Positions 36,109-42,949 of a stretch of DNA of 64,000 nucleotides are shown here, one piece after another. Source of the stretch: Chloroflexota bacterium (lineage in GTDB: Bacteria; Chloroflexota; Anaerolineae; B4-G1). Under the pieces are notes generated by a model, which was not told where the DNA came from, made no database searches, and saw nothing but the letters and a program-made list of their open reading frames with translations. The position numbers were made by a program, and so were the translations under genes. The stretch lies in NCBI GenBank assembly GCA_024232355.1, contig JAAEPW010000191.1:8146-72145 (forward strand), written 5' to 3'. Numbering within the stretch: the first letter of the stretch is position 1; every line of letters starts with the position of its first letter.

Positions 36109-36534
36109 CTATTCCGCCAACGATTGCGCAATCACAGCCTTGATCCCGTCCTGATCCGGCATTCCCGCTTGTACGAACAACACCTCACCTGCACCATCCA
36201 GCACCACGAATGTGGGCACGCCGCGTGCGCCGTAACGCATCGCCAGTTGCCTACCCACGCCGTCCGTTATGTCTAACCGCAACACCTGTGCCTGATCCTC
36301 TAGCTCTCGTTCGAGCCTATCCACGATAGGCTTGGCTACAAAGCACGAACTTCAGGTGTTTGCGTAAAACTCGATCAACGTGGGCGTGCCTCCGGTCACC
36401 TGCGCATCAAACTCGGCCGTCGAGACCAACTCGTCGCCCTCGGTGCGCAGGAGCAGATAGCCGACCACCATCACGGCGATCACCAGGATCATCGACCAAT
36501 TTTCTTTCCAGAAACGTTTCAATTTGCCCCTCAC
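36109..36534 (-). CDS. selenocysteine-containing, membrane-anchored thioredoxin-like protein (in-frame UGA at 36354-36352)
   Basis: Read through one UGA, the frame gives a 141-residue thioredoxin fold. After a transmembrane helix (about 14-32, MILVIAVMVVGYLLL) comes TLIEFYANT-U-SSCFVAKP, in which UGA replaces the first Cys of the usual CxxC (U-S-S-C). The fold continues with DRLERELED and the cis-Pro region GVPTFVVLDGAGEVL. Similarity is unbroken on both sides of the UGA, unlike a decayed gene. A hairpin with SECIS geometry follows the UGA. The start is GTG 36534, 4 bases after the methyltransferase stop; the ribosome site is weak and ATG at residue 15 is an alternative. It is last in the redox gene row. 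Likely role: disulfide reduction at the outer face of the membrane (inference). Confidence 0.85.
36309..36354 (-). promoter_or_regulatory. bacterial SECIS-like hairpin of the thioredoxin-like selenoprotein
   Basis: On the minus strand the UGA (36354-36352) is followed by 27 bases and then a 3-base loop GUG closed by a perfect 8-bp stem AGCCUAUC/GAUAGGCU (36332-36325 with 36321-36314). GUUCG (36350-36346) can also pair with CGAAC (36313-36309). A short loop with G at its first position, 16-37 bases after UGA, fits the known bacterial SECIS consensus for SelB binding. Confidence 0.75.
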
Positions 36535-36537
36535 TTT

Positions 36538-37122
36538 TCAAACCGTCGCCTCGATCACCCGCACGATTCCCAGCGCGTGTTCTTCCACTCGCTCCACCCG
36601 GAACCCAACCTCGCCCACCGTGCGCGCCGTTTCCCGGTTCAAGTGACAATCGCGGGCGCAGGCGTGCCATAGCGGCTGAAGCGTGTCGGTCAGCCAGGCT
36701 CCAAATCCGTTACCCCGGGTGTGTTCCAGCAGCACCAACCGCCCACCAGGGCGCAGAACGCGCCGCACCTCGCCTAGCCCGCGGACTGGATCAGCGACGG
36801 AGCAGAACAACAGCGAGGCTGCTACTGTGTCAAAACTACTATCGGCAAACGGGAGACGTTGTACATCGCTCTGGGCCAACCCCGCACAATTCTTCATACA
36901 ACGGCGCGCTGCCCACTCGAGCATCTCTTTGCTGGCATCGCTTCCCATTACCCGAGCGTCCGGTCCATACAGCGGCAGATTGACCCCCGTACCGACCCCC
37001 AACTCGAGCACATTTCCGCTCAGCGTGGGGAAAATCTGTCGCCGCAGCCGCCGAACAATCAGCAACTCGAGTGGCAGAATCCCCGCATCGTAAACAGAAG
37101 AAATCTCGTTAAAAACACTCAC
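36538..37122 (-). CDS. class I SAM-dependent methyltransferase
   Basis: A 194-residue Methyltransf_11-type protein. Motif I is VLELGVGTGVNLPLY (about 39-53), followed by the acidic GSDASKEML, the RLPFADSSFDTVAASL motif and RRVLRPGGRLVLLEH. These place it near UbiE and phospholipid N-methyltransferases, but the substrate is open. The start is GTG 37122, overlapping the stop of the endonuclease IV gene in GTGA. The thioredoxin-like selenoprotein gene begins 4 bases after its stop, so the three genes are one unit. Confidence 0.88.
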   Translation of the reverse strand: MSVFNEISSVYDAGILPLELLIVRRLRRQIFPTLSGNVLELGVGTGVNLPLYGPDARVMGSDASKEMLEWAARRCMKNCAGLAQSDVQRLPFADSSFDTVAASLLFCSVADPVRGLGEVRRVLRPGGRLVLLEHTRGNGFGAWLTDTLQPLWHACARDCHLNRETARTVGEVGFRVERVEEHALGIVRVIEATV

Positions 37123-37973
37123 TTGTCAACAACTAATGATCGCAATACTGCCAGATTCTCTGCATCCTCGTGCAAATCTTTGCCCTTGGGCGTTTCCAAT
37201 GTGCCCGGCAATCCTGCCAGGCGGGAATCGTTCATCATGTGGCGGAATCCCTCCAAGCCGATGCCCCCCTTGCCAATATGCTCGTGCCGGTCCTTTCGAT
37301 TGCCCAAGTCACCCTTGCTGTCGTTCAAATGGATCGCCTTGAGCCGCCCGATTCCAATGACCTGATCGAACTTGTCCATCGTGGCGGTGTATCCCTCTGG
37401 CGTGCGTAGTTCGTACCCGGCGGCAAAGATGTGACAGGTATCCACGCAAACACCCAGCCGCTCTCCCTCCAGCGCGTGTGCCATCAACCAAGCCAGGTGC
37501 TCGAAACGATAGCCCAAACCAGAACCCTGTCCGGCGGTGGTTTCGAGGAGAACTTGAGCAGCAAAGCCCGGCGTAGCCGTGTGAACGTCTCCTAACGCCT
37601 GCGCTATCCGCGCCAATCCCGCCTCCTCCCCCGTGCCTACGTGCGAGCCGGGATGGAGCACCAGATAAGACACGCCCAGCGCCTCGCACCGCTCCAACTC
37701 GACGATGAGCATGTCGCGGGATTTTGTCCACAGCGCCTCGTCGGGCGTCGCCAGGTTGAGCAGGTACGAAGCGTGCCCTACCACCGGCTGGATGCCCGTT
37801 TCCTCGGCCTTGGCCTTAAAACGTGCCACATCCTCCTCGGTCAGCGGCTTGACGGCCCATTGCCGGTTCGGCTTGACGAAAACCTGCATCGTCTCGCAGC
37901 CCACCGATTGGGCGCGGTCGAACGCCTTGTACAACCCGCCAGCGATGGATTCGTGAGCGCCGAGTTTTAACAT
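37119..37973 (-). CDS. nfo: deoxyribonuclease IV (AP endonuclease)
   Basis: A 284-residue endonuclease IV, which nicks DNA at abasic sites with three zinc ions. Family signatures are LKLGAHESIAGGL at the start, VLHPGSHVG (about 112), GVCVDTCHIFAAGY (about 178), HLNDSKGDLGNRKDRHEHIG (about 230) and a final TLETPKG. The start ATG 37973 has GGAGGAA directly upstream; the open frame extends 71 codons further but only as a shadow of the next gene. The start overlaps the preceding stop by one base (TAATG). DNA repair fits an oxidative-damage gene row. Confidence 0.95.
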   Translation of the reverse strand: MLKLGAHESIAGGLYKAFDRAQSVGCETMQVFVKPNRQWAVKPLTEEDVARFKAKAEETGIQPVVGHASYLLNLATPDEALWTKSRDMLIVELERCEALGVSYLVLHPGSHVGTGEEAGLARIAQALGDVHTATPGFAAQVLLETTAGQGSGLGYRFEHLAWLMAHALEGERLGVCVDTCHIFAAGYELRTPEGYTATMDKFDQVIGIGRLKAIHLNDSKGDLGNRKDRHEHIGKGGIGLEGFRHMMNDSRLAGLPGTLETPKGKDLHEDAENLAVLRSLVVDK

Positions 37974-38503
37974 TATTCCTCCGGAACCCAGCCCGTCGGA
38001 TACCGTCGGGCCAGGTCTACGTACGTTTGCTTGAACCGAGTCCACTGGGCCTTGTATTCCTCGCTCACGGTCTTGTCCAGCACTTTGGCCGGTACACCCA
38101 CCGCAATGTGCCCCGACGGAATCTCTTGCCGCTGCCGCACCACCGCGCCCTCGCCCACCACGGCCCATTCGCCAATAGTCGCCCAATCAGAGACCACCGC
38201 GCCCATGCCGACGATGACATAGTCGTGCATCCTCTCCACGTTGTGGACAACCGCGCCGTGCCCAATGGTCACCCAATCACCAATCGTCGTCTGCTCACCA
38301 GGCCGGGCGTGAATGACGCAGTTATCCTCCACGCTGCAATAATCGCCGAGGACGATCGTGCCATAGTCCCCCCGAATGCGCGCTCCCGGGCCGATCCAGC
38401 ACTCTTTTCCGATGGTCACGTCGCCGAAAACGTCTGCCGAAGGGTGAATGTAGGTGCCCGGGCCGATGCGAGGCGTCTTGCCCTCAAAAGATGCGATCGT
38501 CAT
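37973..38503 (-). CDS. gamma-carbonic anhydrase / hexapeptide-repeat protein
   Basis: A 176-residue left-handed beta-helix protein of the YrdA/PaaY/CaiE group. Repeats such as IGKECWIGPGARIRGD, IVLGDYCSVEDNCVIHA and IGDWVTIGHGAVVHN run through residues 15-130. The zinc-binding His residues expected in gamma-carbonic anhydrases fall in CVIHAR, TIGHGAVVHN. An active carbonic anhydrase is possible, but many relatives have no proven activity. The start overlaps the OsmC stop (ATGA). A C-terminal helix of about 30 residues follows the repeats. Confidence 0.88.
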   Translation of the reverse strand: MTIASFEGKTPRIGPGTYIHPSADVFGDVTIGKECWIGPGARIRGDYGTIVLGDYCSVEDNCVIHARPGEQTTIGDWVTIGHGAVVHNVERMHDYVIVGMGAVVSDWATIGEWAVVGEGAVVRQRQEIPSGHIAVGVPAKVLDKTVSEEYKAQWTRFKQTYVDLARRYPTGWVPEE

Positions 38504-39075
38504 TGATTCGCCTCCACCTGGGCTTGCTCGAGCGCTTCCTCCAACTCGTCCAATTCGATGAGCATGGACGCTGGGACAGAATGTTTGGGCAAGCGGGCCT
38601 GCAAGTCGGCGATGCGCGCCTCTAGTTCTGCGATCCGACCGGTTGAGCCATCTGCCTCAACCTTGTACGACGTCGTAATATCTACGGCCTTGCTCAACAT
38701 TGCCGCCGCGGGGCAGTACGTGGTCTGCGAAAGCTCAATCGCTCGTTCCACTGCCTGAGCTTTGACCTCCTGTCCCTGGACGACAAACTCCAAGTGAATC
38801 TTGGTGTAAACCTTGGGATGTTCCTCCGCCCGCTCGGCAGAGACGTTGACCTGCAAGCCGGTGAAAGGCTGACGTTTTTTCTTTAGAATAGAGACGACGT
38901 CCATCGTCGTACACCCCGCCAAACCGAGGAGTAAAAGCTCCAACGGCCTGGGGCCTGCCTCAGTCCCTTCCTCCCCCGGCAAGAGATGGTCAAGGGTGAT
39001 TTCCGACCCGTTGCCGGATTGGCCCGCCAGCCGCAGCCCTTCCCCGGTCCACGCAACTTTTACCTCAGATGCCAT
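38500..39075 (-). CDS. OsmC/Ohr family peroxide-related protein
   Basis: A 191-residue OsmC fold. The two redox cysteines are in LLGLAGCTTMDVVSIL (about 54) and TTYCPAAAMLSKAV (about 120), the pair used by OsmC/Ohr thiol peroxidases. A C-terminal coiled coil (RIAELEARIADLQARLP, then IELDELEEALEQAQ) is an extension not found in standard OsmC and may give a larger oligomer. The start at 39075 has AAAGGAGAAA; the open frame upstream lacks one. It lies inside the redox row next to thioredoxin reductase, ferredoxin and the two selenoproteins. Confidence 0.9.
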   Translation of the reverse strand: MASEVKVAWTGEGLRLAGQSGNGSEITLDHLLPGEEGTEAGPRPLELLLLGLAGCTTMDVVSILKKKRQPFTGLQVNVSAERAEEHPKVYTKIHLEFVVQGQEVKAQAVERAIELSQTTYCPAAAMLSKAVDITTSYKVEADGSTGRIAELEARIADLQARLPKHSVPASMLIELDELEEALEQAQVEANQ

Positions 39076-39092
39076 TAGTTTCTCCTTTGCAC

Positions 39093-39425
39093 TTATCCAT
39101 CCAGGTGCGGGATGACGCATATAAACCGCAGTGGGCCTTCCCCTACATTCCGGTATCCGTGAAGCTCATTGGGTGGGATATAGAGTGCAACGCCTGGCCG
39201 CATCTGTACCTCGCCTTCCGGACCATGTGCCACGCCCTCTCCCTCCAAGACGAAAATCTCGTGCTCTTCGGGATGTTGGTGGGTGTCGAAAACGGCTCCC
39301 GGCTGAAATTCAATTACTCGCATAGCAAAGTTGGGTGCACCCTCAGACTTGCTGATCACCCAACGAATTGACTTGTCATCTCCAACAGGCTCCTGGGGAA
39401 CCTCTCGATAATCTCGACCTAACAT
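39093..39425 (-). CDS. cupin domain protein
   Basis: A 110-residue single-domain cupin. Motif 1 is FDTHQHPEEHEIFVLEGEG and motif 2 is IPPNELHGYRN, which together supply three His and one Glu for a metal. Such small cupins include dioxygenases, isomerases and storage proteins, so no specific reaction is proposed. AGGAGGG lies well before the ATG. The gap to OsmC is 17 bases, so they are cotranscribed. Confidence 0.9.
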   Translation of the reverse strand: MLGRDYREVPQEPVGDDKSIRWVISKSEGAPNFAMRVIEFQPGAVFDTHQHPEEHEIFVLEGEGVAHGPEGEVQMRPGVALYIPPNELHGYRNVGEGPLRFICVIPHLDG

Positions 39426-39450
39426 ATATCTACCCTCCTATGATTTTTTT

Positions 39451-39534
39451 GCCACGAATTTCACGGATTTACACTAATTCTGCTGCGGTGTTTATATTCG
39501 TGCAATTCGTGGCAGAAAAGTGTCCAATAGTGAA
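39451..39534. repeat. degenerate MITE-like element (right half)
   Basis: GCCACGAATTTCACGGAT (39451-39468) pairs imperfectly with ATTCGTGCAATTCGTGGC (39496-39513). It is followed by AGAAAAGTGTCCAATAGTGA, a decayed right end of the TACCGGACAC family. The left end is missing. It lies between the cupin and ferredoxin genes. Confidence 0.55.
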
Positions 39535-39536
39535 CC

Positions 39537-39743
39537 TTACGTCACAATTGCCTCGTACGGACAAGCGGGTATGCAGACCATACACCCATAACAAAGGTTT
39601 CCATTCACAAACGGCGGCTCTCCTGGGTCGATGGCGACGATGGCCTTGGTCCGGCAGACTTTTCGCGCCGCGCATTTGCGACAAGCCTGACACCGGTCAT
39701 CATCCACGCGCGGAATCTTGGGTGGGGGGGGATGATCAGGCAT
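39537..39743 (-). CDS. 2x 4Fe-4S ferredoxin
   Basis: A 68-residue ferredoxin. The second cluster motif is complete, CYGCMVCIPACP near residue 51. The first is CQACRKCAARKVC near residue 18, with four residues rather than three before the last Cys, giving CxxCxxCxxxxC. It sits 15 bases after thioredoxin reductase and may hand electrons within this redox row (inference), although TrxB proteins of this type use NADPH. GGGAA lies directly before the ATG. Confidence 0.88.
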   Translation of the reverse strand: MPDHPPPPKIPRVDDDRCQACRKCAARKVCRTKAIVAIDPGEPPFVNGNLCYGCMVCIPACPYEAIVT

Positions 39744-39758
39744 ATTCCCGCGTTCCCT

Positions 39759-40769
39759 CTATCCTGCCTGTGTCTTGTCCACCTCTGATTGGGGATACTC
39801 GCCCAAAAATTTTTCCACTTCCATCGCCGCGATGGCACCCGTTCCAGCGGCGACCACAACCTGACGGTAGAGAGGGTCTTGTACGTCGCCAGCTACAAAG
39901 ACTCCCGGTATGTTGGTTTGCTGCTGGTGGTCAGAGACGATGTATCCCCAATCGTCCATCTTCAACTGGCCGGTGAACAACTCGGTAGTTGGCACCATTC
40001 CGACATAGATGAACACACCATCAGTCTCAATGACCGACGTCTCGTCGGTCTTGACGTTGCGCACTCGGACGCCGTTCACTGTCTGCTCACCCAAGACCTC
40101 TTCCACGACAGTGTCCCACACAAAGCGGATTTTCGGGTGCGCCAAGGCCTGCTCCTGGTAAATCTTGGTCGCCCGCAGTTCGTCACGCCGGTGAACAATG
40201 ATCACTTCATTGGCAAACCGGGTGAGGAAAATCCCCTCGGCGATGGCGCTATCTCCCCCACCGACCACCACGACCCGCTTGTCCCGGTAAAAAAATCCAT
40301 CACATGTAGCACAAGCCGAGACACCCCGTCCATAGAACTTGTCCTCACCCGGCACTCCCAAGCGGCGCGGAACCGCCCCCGTCGCCACGATCACAGTCTG
40401 CGCTTGATATGTCTTTGAGTGCGTGCGGATGGTAAATGGCCTGTTAGAAAAGTCTACCTCTGTCGCAATATCTACCACAACCTCGGCGTCAAAACGCTTG
40501 GCCTGACTGAGAAAGTGCTGACCCAATTCTGGACCATCGATTCCTTCAGGAAAGCCGGGATAGTTTTCGACGACGTCAGTGTTCATCGGCTGCCCACCGG
40601 GGATCGAGCCAGCCAGCACCAATGTTTTGACTCGCGCGCGTCCGGTGTAGAGGGCGGCAGTCAAACCGGACGGTCCTGCACCCAGAACGATCAAATCGTA
40701 CACTTGATCCTCTTGCGCTTCTTTCGCAGGCGGCTGTGTCTCGGGTTGCGTTAACTTGAAATCAAACAT
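39759..40769 (-). CDS. trxB: thioredoxin reductase
   Basis: A 336-residue NAD(P)H-flavin disulfide reductase. FAD binding: VLGAGPSGLTAALYTGRA (about 28-45). Active-site dithiol: SACATCDGFF (about 150, CATC). NAD(P)H binding: VVVVGGGDSAIAEGIFL followed by HRRDELRA, where the Arg pair favours NADPH. FAD end motif: VFVAGDVQD. It should reduce thioredoxin-type proteins. The disulfide oxidoreductase selenoprotein just upstream is the natural partner, as PDO-TrxB pairs are known. TGGAGAAA precedes the ATG. It has about 20 extra N-terminal residues before the FAD domain. Confidence 0.95.
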   Translation of the reverse strand: MFDFKLTQPETQPPAKEAQEDQVYDLIVLGAGPSGLTAALYTGRARVKTLVLAGSIPGGQPMNTDVVENYPGFPEGIDGPELGQHFLSQAKRFDAEVVVDIATEVDFSNRPFTIRTHSKTYQAQTVIVATGAVPRRLGVPGEDKFYGRGVSACATCDGFFYRDKRVVVVGGGDSAIAEGIFLTRFANEVIIVHRRDELRATKIYQEQALAHPKIRFVWDTVVEEVLGEQTVNGVRVRNVKTDETSVIETDGVFIYVGMVPTTELFTGQLKMDDWGYIVSDHQQQTNIPGVFVAGDVQDPLYRQVVVAAGTGAIAAMEVEKFLGEYPQSEVDKTQAG

Positions 40770-40812
40770 TTTATTTCTCCAAGTGCTTATTCAGTGTATA
40801 CCAGGCAAGAAT

Positions 40813-40880
40813 GTGCCACGAATTTTACGAATCCTGTCCATGTGATCCTTTGTGTATCCAATTCGTGTGATTCGCGGCAC
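40813..40880. repeat. GCCACGAATT-type palindrome
   Basis: GTGCCACGAATTTTACGAAT (from 40813) folds back on CCAATTCGTGTGATTCGCGG (ending 40880) with a few mismatches. The core matches the inner stem of the MITE-like elements at 21690, 39451 and 63505. It lies in the 136-base gap between the selenoprotein gene and trxB. Confidence 0.55.
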
Positions 40881-40905
40881 GTGATCTTGTTTGAGTCAAA
40901 AGCGC

Positions 40906-41559
40906 TTATTCTGTCGCGCCTGCAAGTGCCTCCTGCAGTTTTTCCAGCACCATCGGTTCTGGCGCTGCGCCCTCGATGTGCGTCGTCTCGTTGATCACTG
41001 TGCGCGGCACACCCATCACCTCGTACTTTACAGAAAGCTGGGGAAACTCTTGTGCCTCTACCATATCTGCTCGCACCAGGGGGCTAGCAATAGCCATTTG
41101 ATGAGCCATCATCACGGATGGCGGGCAGTACGGTCAGGTAGGGGTGATAAAGACCTGCATGTGCACCGGCTCGGTCAACCCCGCCAGCAACTGTTTCCCT
41201 TCCTCGCTTAACTCGGGTGTCCCGTCCGCCACGGTCTGGATCGCGTGGATCAGGGATGTAAATTCGTAACCGGCCGGAATGCCGTAAAAACGCACACCAT
41301 AGTCCTCTGCGCCTACAATCGCTATAGCCGGAATCTTGTCTATCCCCAATTCGTCGGCCTTTTCTTTGTCGGTTACAAAATCATAAATCTCGGCCGTCAG
41401 TTGCTCCGAGAGGGTAGCGATCTCCTCAACCAGTTGTCGGGTCTCGGTGCAAAATTGGCACTCGAATTCCTGAGTAAACATCATCATTTGAACCGGCCCT
41501 GTCAGGCCGGCTAACTGTTCTTTCACTTGTCCTGCAACTTGATCGTTCAGCAGAGGCAT
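40906..41559 (-). CDS. selenocysteine-containing glutaredoxin-like protein disulfide oxidoreductase (in-frame UGA at 41136-41134)
   Basis: Read through one UGA, the frame gives about 217 residues with two thioredoxin folds, the PDO architecture. Fold 1 has FECQFCTETRQLVEE (CxxC about 34-37) and a cis-Pro at DKIPAIAI. Fold 2 has MQVFITPT-U-PYCPPSVMMAHQMA, where UGA stands at the first Cys of the normal CPYC, giving U-P-Y-C, and a cis-Pro at MGVPRTVI. Similarity is continuous across the UGA, and a SECIS-like hairpin follows. AAAAGGAGAA before the ATG is a strong ribosome site. It is flanked by the CsoR-like gene (33 bases upstream) and trxB downstream. Conventional calling would split it into a 141-residue and a 69-residue piece. 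Confidence 0.88.
41105..41136 (-). promoter_or_regulatory. bacterial SECIS-like hairpin of the disulfide oxidoreductase selenoprotein
   Basis: After the UGA (41136-41134) come 17 bases, then the loop CGUGAU (41116-41111) closed by a perfect 6-bp stem GCCAUC/GAUGGC (41122-41117 with 41110-41105). G is at the second loop position and the distance is inside the 16-37 range known for bacterial SECIS elements. The stem is shorter than in the other selenoprotein. Confidence 0.65.
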
Positions 41560-41592
41560 TTCTATTCTCCTTTTCCTAAATATGGACTCTGT

Positions 41593-41856
41593 CTATGCTA
41601 ATCTTGAGAGAGCCGTTGCCAACGCATCGGCGATCTCTTCTGGTGGACTATCCGACACGACACACTCGTTGGCATACACTCGCACCAGTGCCACGGTGGC
41701 CTGATGGGCAGCAGAACGAACGGCGGCCAATTGTTGTAGAATCTCGCTACAGTCCCGATCATCCTCAATCATTTTGGCGATGCCTCGCGCCTGCCCTTCC
41801 AGCCGCCGCACGCGCTTTAGTATATCAGCTTTGGCGGACGAACTAGCTAGTTTCAC
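41593..41856 (-). CDS. CsoR/CstR-family (DUF156) transcriptional repressor
   Basis: An 87-residue all-helical repressor. LKRVRRLEGQARGIAKMIEDDRDCSEILQQL (quoted in parts: RLEGQARGIAKM and DRDCSEILQQL) is the family signature with the first Cys. The second Cys is in VYANECV. The copper-type C-H-C set needs a His four residues before it, but here that position is Tyr. Loss of the His with both Cys kept is a feature of the CstR persulfide sensors rather than copper sensors. The start is GTG 41856 with GAGAGGG upstream. It heads the redox row behind FmdB and an inverted repeat overlaps the row's promoter, so it is the likely regulator. Confidence 0.85.
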   Translation of the reverse strand: MKLASSSAKADILKRVRRLEGQARGIAKMIEDDRDCSEILQQLAAVRSAAHQATVALVRVYANECVVSDSPPEEIADALATALSRLA

Positions 41857-41908
41857 GTTTTTCCCTCTCCTTCTGTAGGAGGCGCACGGCCTTCTAACGC
41901 CTGGTCCC

Positions 41909-42115
41909 TCAGAGGGAACCCGGGCCTGGGGCGCAAGAAGCTGCGTTCATTTGACTACCTACGCTTGTGCCGCCAACACCAAACAACGATATGCTTTTTT
42001 GCGCCTCTTGACTCCCACATTTGGGACAAGTAGGGGCATCTTTTTGAGATGCCGAACGCACAAACAACTCGAACGGTTCATCACATTCTTTACAACGGTA
42101 CTCATAAATTGGCAT
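41909..42115 (-). CDS. FmdB-family zinc ribbon protein
   Basis: A 68-residue putative regulatory protein of the FmdB/CxxC_CxxC_SSSS family. MPIYEYRCKECDEPFE and PTCPKCGSQEAQKSIS supply the two CxxC pairs for zinc. The tail is Gly/Ser/Ala-rich with one Cys. GGAGGTTAA precedes the ATG. It is the first gene of the minus-strand redox row. A second FmdB-like gene is at 55972. Function of the family is not well defined. Confidence 0.85.
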   Translation of the reverse strand: MPIYEYRCKECDEPFELFVRSASQKDAPTCPKCGSQEAQKSISLFGVGGTSVGSQMNAASCAPGPGSL

Positions 42116-42135
42116 ATGTTAACCTCCGGAATACG

Positions 42136-42176
42136 ATACTAGGGTATAGTATATCATAGTGGGGTTAGATTGTCAA
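42136..42176 (-). promoter_or_regulatory. promoter and candidate operator of the redox/selenoprotein gene row
   Basis: On the minus strand TTGACA (42176-42171), 17 bases, TATACT (42153-42148), a near-ideal sigma70 promoter for the FmdB-CsoR-selenoprotein row. The inverted repeat ATACTA/TAGTAT (42136-42141 and 42147-42152, centre GGGTA) covers the -10 box. Its GGGTAT core resembles operators of CsoR/CstR proteins, so autoregulation by the adjacent repressor is likely (inference). Confidence 0.65.
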
Positions 42177-42207
42177 ATCTTTCATACGTGATATTGGCAG
42201 TGTCTAT

Positions 42208-42236
42208 TTGACGGATGTGAAAAGGCGGTGTATGCT
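42208..42236 (+). promoter_or_regulatory. promoter of the TlpA-like gene
   Basis: TTGACG (42208-42213), 17 bases, TATGCT (42231-42236), about 45 bases before the ATG at 42281. It is divergent from the redox-row promoter. Confidence 0.55.
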
Positions 42237-42280
42237 TATTTTGCTTGTGGTTGACAATAATAACTGGCGAGGAGATTACA

Positions 42281-42766
42281 ATGACAAAATGTTTGTCTGG
42301 CTTGGTGTTTGTTCTGTTGTTTGCCACAATCTGGAGTGGTTGTGGTTTTGACCCTGCGGTGGTATCTGGTCCAGCCCCTGATTTTACCCTCAATAGCTTG
42401 AACGGCGACGCGATCACATTGAGTAACCTAAAAGACCAGATAGTGGTGCTAGACTTTTGGGCCACCTGGTGCCGTCCGTGTGTTGACGCGATGCCAGAAC
42501 TCGAACAATTGCATAAACAATATACTGCCCAAGGGGTGGTAGTGCTAGCGATCAACGTCGAGGAAAGTCGAGCCGATGTGGCCGAGTTTATGGCAGAAAA
42601 CGGCTATACCCTCACTGTACTGCTCGACGCCGATGGCCGTATCACCGATGCGTATGGTGTGAAAGGAATCCCGCACACCGTAATCGTGGATCGAGAGAGA
42701 GAGATGCACTATACCCTCAGCGTAGGTGACGTTGAGAACACGCTAGATCAGTTGCTGGAAGAGTGA
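42281..42766 (+). CDS. TlpA/ResA-like thioredoxin, exported
   Basis: A 161-residue protein with a hydrophobic N-terminus that may be a lipoprotein signal (VLLFATIWSGCGF, Cys about 21, box not canonical). The thioredoxin domain begins PAPDFTLNSLNGD and has the active site FWATWCRPCVDAMPEL (WCRPC, about residue 64). The cis-Pro is in VKGIPHTVIVD. Such proteins reduce disulfides outside the membrane, for example in cytochrome c maturation. Both active-site residues are Cys here, unlike the two selenoproteins. AGGAGATT precedes ATG 42281. It is divergent from the redox row and shares its intergenic region. Confidence 0.9.
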   Translation: MTKCLSGLVFVLLFATIWSGCGFDPAVVSGPAPDFTLNSLNGDAITLSNLKDQIVVLDFWATWCRPCVDAMPELEQLHKQYTAQGVVVLAINVEESRADVAEFMAENGYTLTVLLDADGRITDAYGVKGIPHTVIVDREREMHYTLSVGDVENTLDQLLEE

Positions 42767-42791
42767 AAATCGCCCAGTGGCAAATGGCTGT

Positions 42792-42820
42792 TTGTGCGGG
42801 GGTTATCATTGGAGTATAAT
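42792..42820 (+). promoter_or_regulatory. promoter upstream of the adenylate cyclase gene
   Basis: TTGTGC (42792-42797), 17 bases, TATAAT (42815-42820). The leader would be about 120 bases. Confidence 0.5.
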
Positions 42821-42949
42821 GCTAGGGGGGGGCATCACTTTTGCGTATTGGTGGGATAGGTATTGCCCATCATCACAAAGTGAAATCTCGATTCTTACAA
42901 GTACATAGTGGTAAAATATAAACCACCGTCACATCAACGACTCATTTCT

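Noticed and set aside
36109..36534. Reading the two thioredoxin pieces as a pseudogene with a nonsense mutation
   Set aside because: The stop is UGA at the exact active-site Cys, a SECIS-like hairpin follows, no other damage is seen, and the same pattern occurs in a second gene in a window that also encodes selC.
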